Positions 52,217 through 60,000 of a DNA stretch of 60,000 bases are shown here, one piece after another. The notes under the pieces are model-generated. The model worked only from the letters and a program-made list of their open reading frames with translations. It searched no databases and was not told the DNA's origin. The position numbers and the translations under genes are program-made. Source of the stretch: Adiantum capillus-veneris. Its lineage: Eukaryota > Streptophyta > Polypodiopsida > Polypodiales > Pteridaceae. The DNA lies in assembly GCA_014529385.2 (NCBI GenBank), contig CM043959.1, positions 10,754,809-10,814,808 of the forward strand, written 5' to 3'. Positions within the stretch are counted from its first letter, which is position 1. Each line of letters starts with the position of its first letter.

Positions 52217-52479
52217 GTGGCATGCCATCCAAATTTATTGGTCTTTCTCCTTGGTTAAACTTAATGAAATTCTATGGATATTTCTCCCTCTAATGTTTAG
52301 CTCTCTCCCGGTCCAAAAGTATTGCATTCAAGTCTATCTCTACCATAGGAAATATATTCATAGATACCACCATTCATTTGATTTTTTTTTGTGCCATATT
52401 TCTTACACAATTCCTTTGGCTTCATTTCCTTCTTCTGGCTTCTAGTGTTGTTCATTTTTACCTAGATTCTCCTATTGGG

Positions 52480-53000
52480 TCCCTGAATTATTGACATCAA
52501 GCTTGTACAATCATGAATAGCGCCTACACTTTTGAGCCAAGGCCATCCCAATAGCATGTCGTAGGCTCCTTGTACATCTAGTACTAGGAAGCCTGTTTTG
52601 AATTTTTCAGATGCCACTCTTATCTATAGGTTCTCCACTAAGCCATTGGCCTCAACTATTCTCTAATCCGCCATCATGATTTTGAATGGAGCTTGTTTCA
52701 TCTCTTGGATCCCTAGCTTTTGTCAGACATGCTCCTCGAGGATGTTCACTCTAGCCTCACATCCAGTATCACTCCCAATACTGGCTTACACTATTTCCTA
52801 AGCTTGTAATCGATTTTGATGGTTGGCACTTCATCATCCTTAATTTCAGACAAATCCATGACCATCGCATCTAATGTCTTTTTACTTTGCTTTTTGATAA
52901 ACTTAGAAGCCTCTAGTAAGGTCCATCTGATATCATCCAATTCCACAATAAGCTTTTGAATCCTTTCATAGACCGTTACATAGATTTGATCTTGTTTCTT
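52480..53000 (-). pseudogene. Retropepsin-like protease of the short-LTR element
   Basis: In alternating frames the minus strand reads DTGCEA, NILEEHV, QKLGIQEMKQAPFKIMMAD, RIVEANGLVENL, IRVASEKFKTGFLVLDVQG and DMLLGWPWLKSVGAIHD. DTG-type active site, flap region and LLG.PWL are the classical retropepsin landmarks, closer in style to Ty3/gypsy proteases than to copia ones. Stops are present. No RT is recognisable further left. Confidence 0.7.
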
Positions 53001-53649
53001 CCCAAATCTACTATCTGAACTAGGGGATCTCTCATCAGGATAGTTGTCCTTGTAGTGCCATGTCTCTGCTAGCCTCCTCCGTCTCCTAGTTGATGGACCC
53101 TTTTGTGAGGAATTGGATTGTTGTTGCTCAACATTTTCTATTCCAAGATCCTTTTTATAGCCTCGGCCAAGTCTACCCTAACTTATTGAACATGCTCTCC
53201 CAGGCACTCCTCCGAGGCCTTCACTCATTTCTCTTCTCAACTTCTACCTTACCAGATTCACTCTCTGGGAGTCTCCTCTCTAGAACCTCTGGAAGCTTTG
53301 GCAAAATCCTTTAGATAGTCCTAGCCTCCAAGCCTTTAGGATGCTTTGGCATCTTCTTGACCAAATTCTTTGTGATCTTGGCTGCCAAATTTCTATGCTC
53401 TTGCCATTTGTCTACCTCCTTGGCCTTTGCCTTGGCCTTCCAAATGGCCCTTTGCTACTCTCATCTTTGAGCCTCTTTAGTTTGCTTTGTTTCTTTGTAG
53501 CAGCTGAAATTATTCCTTGTAAAGTCAGCTCTACCCCACCCCCTACCAACAACATTTTAATACCTATCTCTTTCTGGTATATTGCTAGTACTTATTCTTC
53601 ATTGCCCCTTACCTCTCTTCTTGTCTTGTCGGCTCTAGATTTGTTACTG

Positions 53650-54624
53650 CTATCTTAGAGACATCCTTGCCTTCCTTGAAATGATGCAATCTAATCTTAC
53701 AGTTGTTCCATAGATGCCCAAATGCTTTGCAGTAAGTGCACTGGAAACATTCATTTGGCCTGTGTGCTTTTGATTTACACTTTGTACACCACGTCTTGAC
53801 CCACCCACTATTGGTCTAGTCTTCGACATTTTTGCAATGTGCTTCCACATTGCTTCTATCTTCTTCGTCCAGGAGCCCTTCTTCTTAGTCTTTGCTTGAT
53901 CCTCTGACTCACTCTCACACGAACTTGAGTTGGAATTGGAACTTGACTCCTCCATCAATGTTTCATTGTCACGTGAATTCCTTCTCCATTCATTGCCTTT
54001 TTCCTTCTTAGGCTACTGCTGCTCCAATTTTAGAGCTCTTTGTACCATATCATTAAATTTCTTAGTCAATGCTTGCACCTCTTGCTCCTAAAGCTTCTTG
54101 CTTTTGAATCCACTTCAAAACAACTATCTCTTCAAGGATGGTGACTAAGTGGTCATAAGAGGGTGGAAGTGCACTCAAAAGCACAGCCACTTTTTCATCT
54201 TCTAGTACATCACACTTTATGTAAGTAAGTTGGGTTATGATGCTTTTAAGTCTATTCACAAGGCTAGCTATGTCCTCTCCTTCATACATTATGGTTTTGT
54301 AAAGTTGTCTTTTAAGGCTCACTTTACTTCTTTTAGCTCTAGCCCCAAAGTTTTCTTCAAGAACAACCCATGCTTTATGTGCACTTCTACATTCATCAAT
54401 GAAGCGAACATAGATGTTGTGAAGTGCATTGATAATGATCCCAAGTGCTTGTTCGTCCTTTTCTATTGCTTGTGCAATAAATGCCCTAGTATGCACTCCC
54501 TTTGATCATCTAGCAATGCTTTGACCACTCCCCATAATGTCTTCTTCAGCAAGTAGCCCCTAAGCTTCTTCTGCCATGTGTGGAACCTTTCCCCATTAAA
54601 TTTCTCTACACCCTTCTCACTCAT
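53650..54624 (-). pseudogene. UBN2-type gag with two CCHC zinc knuckles
   Basis: The ATG at 54624-54622 starts MSEKGVEKFNGERFHTWQKK, typical of copia-class gag. After a frameshift near 54500 it continues with GIIINALHNIYVRF, WVVLEENFGARAKR, LKRQLYKTIMYEGED and VAVLLSALPPSYD (capsid). A basic/Ser-rich linker follows, then two adjacent knuckles near 53800-53715, CTKCKSKAHRPNEC and CTYCKAFGHLWNNC, both with perfect C-x2-C-x4-H-x4-C spacing. Copia gags usually carry one knuckle. Confidence 0.85.
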
Positions 54625-54772
54625 TGTGATAATAGAGGGATCTTAGCTTAGGAGATTTCTCCTAGCCAGTGTCTACCTCTTTACACAAGCACAACTAGAA
54701 AATCATCTCCATAAATGTAGATTATGACATACATTGCAAATGGTGCTTGGTTGCAAAAATTTTAGAGTTAAT

Positions 54773-54774
<2 letters not shown>

Positions 54775-54839
<65 letters not shown>
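54775..54839. repeat. (AG)n microsatellite
   Basis: About 32 AG units in the leader between the PBS and gag of the short-LTR element. A smaller (GA)n with a G run lies at 55773-55803. Confidence 0.96.
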
Positions 54840-54842
<3 letters not shown>

Positions 54843-55299
54843 AATACTCAGCTCTCTACCACTTAATTTGTGAAGCACCTCTACACAAAGTGAAATCACT
54901 CTTCACAAATTTGGAGTGAGAGAGAGAGTTGGCAATGTAATGGTTTTCTCCCTAGAGTTGCAACCTTCTGCAAATAAGTAGAGTTGGTAACAAGAATGTG
55001 CTGCTCACGAGAAATGGGGCTTGTGTAGAAGGTAAAGCCCTTGGGGTTTCTTGGAGTAGCAAGCTGCGGGAAGGGGGGCCTGTTAACGGTGCTTGGCTGG
55101 CAATTGTAGACAAGCAAAGCCACAGGAGCGCCTGCTTATGGACCCGATGCCACCGTTTGCCGATTGAAGGCCATTTGGCATCCAGAGGTGGCTCGAAAAA
55201 GGTTGCGCGCGCGTGGGAACCAAGTCTAGTGGACACAAACTCAAAAAAGGTTGTAATTTACCACCTGGCTCATGTCTGCCCGCGTTGTCAAAAACAGGT

Positions 55300-55375
55300 G
55301 GGCAGGGATTGACCTCGTAACACACGGAACTAACACCCTATCTTGGGCAAGCTAACCATGAGCTCACAATCCTTT
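55300..55375 (-). mobile_element. Possible tRNA-derived SINE head
   Basis: On the minus strand TGAGCTCATGGTTAGC resembles an internal A box, and GAGGTCAATCCC about 40 bases later resembles a B box. No canonical tRNA fold or anticodon arm is evident. The sequence to its left (down to about 55060) is GC-richer than its surroundings, which fits an insertion. Confidence 0.4.
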
Positions 55376-55773
55376 GGATGATATGGCCATAAAATTAGGA
55401 TGTCTTAAACATCACACATACAATGAAACAGAGGCAAAAACATCCGAGGTTAATCACAATGATTGGGATATCAATTGTGACTCAAATGTAAAGCTTAGGG
55501 GCTCATTAGAAAGGTCTTGGTACGGGCTTCCTCCATCATGAAGATCAATGCAAGATGATGATGAAATGACACAATTCTGATGTACCTAAATCGGCTCAAA
55601 TTTGAGATTTATTGATGCAAAAAAAGACTTGATTAAGGGCCCTAATTGAGAATTAACAAATCTTAGCACTAACAAGGCTACTAACAATCAAAGAGTAGTG
55701 TCCCAAGAGTTCCAAGACTTGAGAACATGCTCAAGATAACCATTAGAGCTCTAATTAGGCCTAGGGAGAGTAG

Positions 55774-55804
<31 letters not shown>

Positions 55805-55859
55805 CGGGGCTAATAATCAAGGATCTTAGAGATGATTAAAATGTACTAATCATGCTATT

Positions 55860-55872
55860 GGCTCTAATACCA
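55860..55872 (-). other. Primer binding site of the short-LTR element
   Basis: On the minus strand TGGTATTAGAGCC, one base different from the standard plant copia site. It lies two bases from the LTR end, as in copia-1. Confidence 0.8.
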
Positions 55873-55874
55873 CT

Positions 55875-56033
55875 TGATGGGATTGGGATCGTGCTAGCTA
55901 AGGTGGGTGCTAGACAAACATTGTGCACACAAGTGAGTGCATGTAGGCTAGATTGTTACTCAAGAGAATTAGGTTCCAAGATAGATTAGTTTGGACTCAT
56001 AAACACGATCTTGAGTAGTTGGCTATCCCATCA
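55875..56033 (-). mobile_element. Short 5' LTR (159 bp)
   Basis: Bounded by perfect 9-bp inverted ends TGATGGGAT and ATCCCATCA, next to a PBS. The length is in the range of TRIM elements rather than autonomous copia elements. The LTR could be longer if the inner match is chance. No second LTR was found. Confidence 0.65.
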
Positions 56034-57366
56034 CAGGCTCATCAAGACAAGAGACATGTAATGTAAACTTGGAATGATTGTTTATTCATGAAAGAAGCTT
56101 TAAGTAGCTCTACAACCTCACACCTTTACATGTGGGATAATCCCTCCTCTTCTCTCATTCACTCACACTCTAGTGACTCTAGGACAAAGCCCATACCTTA
56201 CACATGTCTGCACTTGTGGTGATCGTACTCTTGTTCCTCACATCTAGGTTTCTCCTTATGATCAAACTTTCTTTCCGTGTGCCTGTATTTATTGTAATGT
56301 TCCATATCAACATCCCGTCTCTCATTATATTGATCATTTATTTGAGTTACAATGTCTGATTCATTCCTCTGATATGAATTTTGATGTGTCGTTGATTTTC
56401 TACTTCTTTTTCCATCATTGGCATTAGTCTAAACCTTCACTTTGCCCTTTAGGTTTGACTTTTGAGACCCATGCAAATGAGAGTTTATTTTAGCCTTCTC
56501 TGAATGCCTCCTCTTGGATTGAGGTAAATGCTAAGAGTCCCCAAGCCCTTCAATACCTATGCATTCAGGTTTAACATTTGTCTCCTCATTCTGGAATTCA
56601 AGTCCATCATCAAAGCTGTGGTCTATTTTTCAGCCATCGTACTAATATGGTCCTACTCCTCAACAAAAACTATAGTAGGTCTCCTCCCTCATGCTGAACA
56701 TCTAGGGGGCATTGCAAATTTTCATGTAACTCCAACTTCCAACTGGGAGATAGGTTCATCGCAAGAGCTTAAGCTCATTGCCATGATTGCCAAAATGGAA
56801 TGAGCTAGTCAAGTCTGACAACTATTCCAGGTTGGTGATTCAAAGTCAGAAAGGTCATGCTAGAGCCTGATGAGGTGATGTAGGGACACATGGTTCCACC
56901 TATGGATGAGAGGGATGTATCCATCCCAATGTTGGCAATGACACATCCATACGTGATGGGTAGTCGTAACGATGGAGTGTATGCAAATAGAGTTGAGGAG
57001 GCTACTGAATCCAAGGTTGTGCAAATTTCATCAGCGTTTGGGCATCTCATGTTCAATTTAATAGTATTGATTCCCGAGTTAAAAGATGTAGTCGGAGCAT
57101 TTATTCCAGGGTTTGTCATCTCTACGATGAATGACGCTCACATGATGCTTAGTGGAGCCATGCATACTATACAAAAATGTATGCGGGATTCGCATGTAGG
57201 CTCTAGCATGGATTCACATGCTCGCCTATCACTAGAGCCAATACTATTGCATGTAAATCAAATGAGCGAGTTAGTGGGTGTAAGCTGAGAGTCTCTCTTG
57301 CTTCTATTTCTTTTGTATATACTAGTAGGCAGCTAGTAGGACCCACTTATCGACACATTCGCCTTC
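56034..57366. other. Unassigned coding-like stretches before an LTR
   Basis: On the minus strand, 56760-56200 gives charged, gag-like text (ISTMAEK, YNERRDVDMEHYNKYRHTER) in shifting frames. On the plus strand, 56890-57288 is a 132-codon open frame (MVPPMDERDVSIPMLA onward) ending about 90 bp before a polypurine tract. Neither is recognised. The plus-strand frame could be the last ORF of the element whose LTR starts at 57378. Confidence 0.3.
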
Positions 57367-57790
57367 AAGTGGGAGATTGTTGGGGTAAAGGCAACGTGCT
57401 TTGTCCCGAGCCGAATGTTTGATGTCCAACAACCCATTGAGTCTCTAACCACTAACTTACCTTATTCGTTCATATACAAAGAACAAGGAAATAAAGCTTG
57501 TTGCTCTATTCTCCACCCACATAGAGCAGCAAGCTCTATCATAACTCCCTCTTCCATGTATCCACAAGCTCTCCATGCGCTACTCATTGTGATTGAGATT
57601 TTATACGATATAAGTAGAATTTTGAGCTAATCACCTCGTGCTAGATTAGTAGGAGAGTCTAGGTAACTAAAGGTTGTATTTTATGGGGGGATTTGTGGCC
57701 CTCCTTTCTTCCCACACTAGTAGACCCAATGATAATTGGGGTGCACCAGGCCCCAATAGGGTTCTTGGTGCCCACCAATTTTACCCTTTC
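57367..57790 (+). mobile_element. Polypurine tract and 3' LTR start
   Basis: aagtgggagat (57367-57377), the same tract as before copia-4, is followed by TGTTGGGGTAAAGG. The LTR end could not be fixed, so 57790 is approximate. The sequence is not visibly similar to LTR family A, so it is a different family. Confidence 0.6.
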
Positions 57791-60000
57791 TATCACTTGT
57801 AAGAGTGATAAGCATATTTGGAGATAGCACACTTTCTCAAATAATTACTTACCAACTTCCAAAGCCTTGCACTTTCAAATCTATTCTTGTAGAAGGCATT
57901 GGTCAACTGCTTGATATCTTGGGCAACATCCTTTGCATAGGTATTTTTGAAAAGAATGGGCTTAATGTGTGAGAGTATAACTTTATGTGCCTAGTTATAA
58001 GGCCTATTTCAATTCTTTGCATGTATTTAATAGGCTTGGTGGGAAGCTTATCATCCTTACAACCTTTTTGTTCGGATGCCATCATTACTAGCCAATTCTA
58101 GCTTGAGGAATGTGGCATTATTTCCCTTTAGTAGTTCTATAGGTAGCATAGGAGGGTAAATATTGTTTTTTGGTAAAAGAATAGTGTGCAGCCTGATCAC
58201 ATCAATGAGTAGTATATCCTAAGTACCTAAAGGGGGTGCCCATATATGTAAGCTTATTCTTATCAATAGAGTTCAAGAGCTTGTATATATAGTCATGTTC
58301 CAAAGAATGTAGATATAGATTGTACTATAGTGATGGCCATGCAAGTACCAATAATATGCTTGAAAATCTTCCCTTGGCATTGGAAACACATGTTTTTGGT
58401 GAGCCAATTTCTGATAGAGATGGTATTTTTCAAGTTGAAAGATAGTCTAGATTTGTAAGCATGTTGTTGAGCAAGTTCATTCAACACAATCATTGGGTAG
58501 TTACCAAAAGAAAACTTAACTGAGGTGGGGCAAGCTCAAAGGCTTTTGAGATGAATTTGTTTATGTGAGTGGTAAGTCCCCTGTCCTCTAGGTTTGCATA
58601 GCAAAGCCTTCATGTTTAGGCACATGGTTTTGTGTTTAAGTTGTTGTATGCATGTTTTTAATAGACATTCCATAAGGAGAAAAAGTCCAACTTTGGATGA
58701 GTATAAATTTTGTAAGGCTTTTTTGCAATGCTGATATAGGGGAAAATAGCCAAAAGTAATGGGTTGGGTATGCATCCTCTTTCTCATGTAGTTCCTCAAG
58801 GATGAGGGCACTAGATAATGTAGGGTGGGACAAAGCATGAGGTGGGGGAATTTTCCATCCACTCCTTTTTCTCCTTGGCTTTGTCTTTCAGGATGGTCTT
58901 AAGCTAAGGGGCTACCTCTCGTAGCATATTAATAGTTACTTGAGTATTTTTCATAGTAACAAGAAAATAGATTTTGAACCATGCATGGATATCCAGTAGG
59001 GTAAGTAGGCTCCTCTTTTAGTAGGTCCTTAGTGTCCAATGCAGTTGGTGTGGCATGGAAGGCCATGCCCTTCACCATAGAGTAGTAAGCCTTGAATTAT
59101 TCAAGACGGTGGGTGAAGCATCCCATTTACTCGACCTAGATGAGGGAATTGTTTCAACCTTCATTTTGTAAAGACAAAACAATAGAGAAGATGAGTTATT
59201 GATTAACAATGTCAAGTCCCTTCCACAAATAGAAACTTACACCACGAGTGTGTTAGGAGATGGTACTCAATATTTCTACTAGATAAGAGAAAAAACAATA
59301 CATATGAAGCTTACCAATGCTATTTAGACAATAAGAGTAAATCAAAATCAAGCCTTTCATTGATCAATATAATTACATTGTAAGAGTACTGGAAAAGGGA
59401 GTAGGCATGCATTGGTGCATTGGAGACTAGTCGAGGTGGGGTTAACTCTTACAAAGAAAAATGTAAAACTATATCTTGTTATTAGCCACCATCACATGAA
59501 AACAACAAGGTAGGTAGACATGTTGAAGGTAGTTGTTGACTGAAGAATAGCTACTTGTCCTCAATGTCCACTTAATTTTGGCAAAAGTAAGTGCCTACAC
59601 TTAAGATAGGGGCTCCATGGGAGTATATTGATTTTGTGAGGTTTTGAAAAGGGCAATAGCATTGGTAAGTTGGTTGTGAAGAAAGGAGAAAGAAGCTTGA
59701 TGATTAAGAATTGAAATTGTAAGTTTGTTGAATATGAGTGGTGTGACCAAAGCTTACGAACTCTATAATGTTAAAAAAAAAAAAAAGGCAACGATCTCTT
59801 AGGGATCTTTTCAAGCACACATTGTGATACGTTTTCTTGTTGTGATTTGCACTATGCAAAAGTTGTTTGGAGAGTATATGTGATCTTCTAGAGTCCCCAA
59901 TGTATATAAACTCTACACATACAAAGTGTACTTATGCAATGAAATACATGTGTCACTATGCATGGTGATGGTTGCACTACTTACTTGTGTTATAATACAA
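57791..60000. other. No recognised gene
   Basis: Minus-strand open frames at 58862-58536, 58493-58293 and 58085-57903 look weakly protein-like when frames are combined (LLNSIDKNKLTYMGTPF, PREDFQAYYWYLHGH) but match nothing I know. From 58900 to 60000 I see no gene and no repeat apart from a poly-A run near 59772. Confidence 0.4.

Overview
The window is repeat-dominated, AT-rich nuclear DNA of a land plant. Three things support this: Ty1/copia elements with the plant-type primer site complementary to initiator tRNA-Met (TGGTATCAGAGC), Ty3/gypsy remnants, and a Mutator-like (MULE) transposase with a C-terminal SWIM zinc finger. From memory, that MULE lineage and the Penelope-like element (PLE) at the left end resemble families of seed-free plants (lycophytes, ferns, bryophytes). 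The species cannot be named. I see no intact host gene, no rRNA or tRNA gene and no CRISPR array.

Layout. 1-9592: an 8.6-kb unit with two nearly identical 878-bp direct repeats (1-878 and 8617-9494), each joined on its right side to a (GT)n array. Between them, on the minus strand, lie a broken PLE-type reverse transcriptase (1130-3111) and an upstream gag-like ORF1 (3113-4724). The repeats resemble PLE pseudo-LTRs. 9593-13930: mostly non-coding, with a compound GT/poly-G/GA microsatellite and several tandem duplications. 13932-17175: 3'-truncated copia element on the minus strand with its 5' LTR and PBS. 17176-18315: Ty3/gypsy reverse transcriptase remnant, cut by the LTR (18316-18652) of a second minus-strand copia (18653-23820). 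That copia is itself interrupted by a 777-bp solo LTR with a perfect 5-bp target duplication. 24000-28400: mostly unassigned, with a PIF1/Helitron-like helicase relic and a 42-bp perfect palindrome. 28810-31055: gypsy RNase H/integrase joined to a copia gag-protease fragment that stops at a (CT)n array. 31056-35200: a possible SINE and many tandem duplications.

35212-42449: two degenerate multi-exon genes in divergent orientation, separated by a microsatellite cluster. On the minus strand is an unrecognised protein with a ParB-like stretch. On the plus strand is the MULE transposase. 42769-47125: copia RNase H with its 3' LTR, another 3' LTR start, and a gypsy RT/RNase H remnant ending at a further LTR fragment. 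47126-52200: hairpin repeats and a long degenerate gag-like, coiled-coil coding region. 52480-56033: a minus-strand element with a 159-bp LTR, copia-type gag, two zinc knuckles and a retropepsin, but no RT seen. 56034-60000: a PPT/LTR start and mostly unassigned sequence.

All coding regions recognised here belong or probably belong to mobile elements, and nearly all carry stops or frameshifts. Two features recur: local tandem duplications of about 36-205 bp, several inside element ORFs, and long dinucleotide arrays at or near element boundaries or within LTRs.
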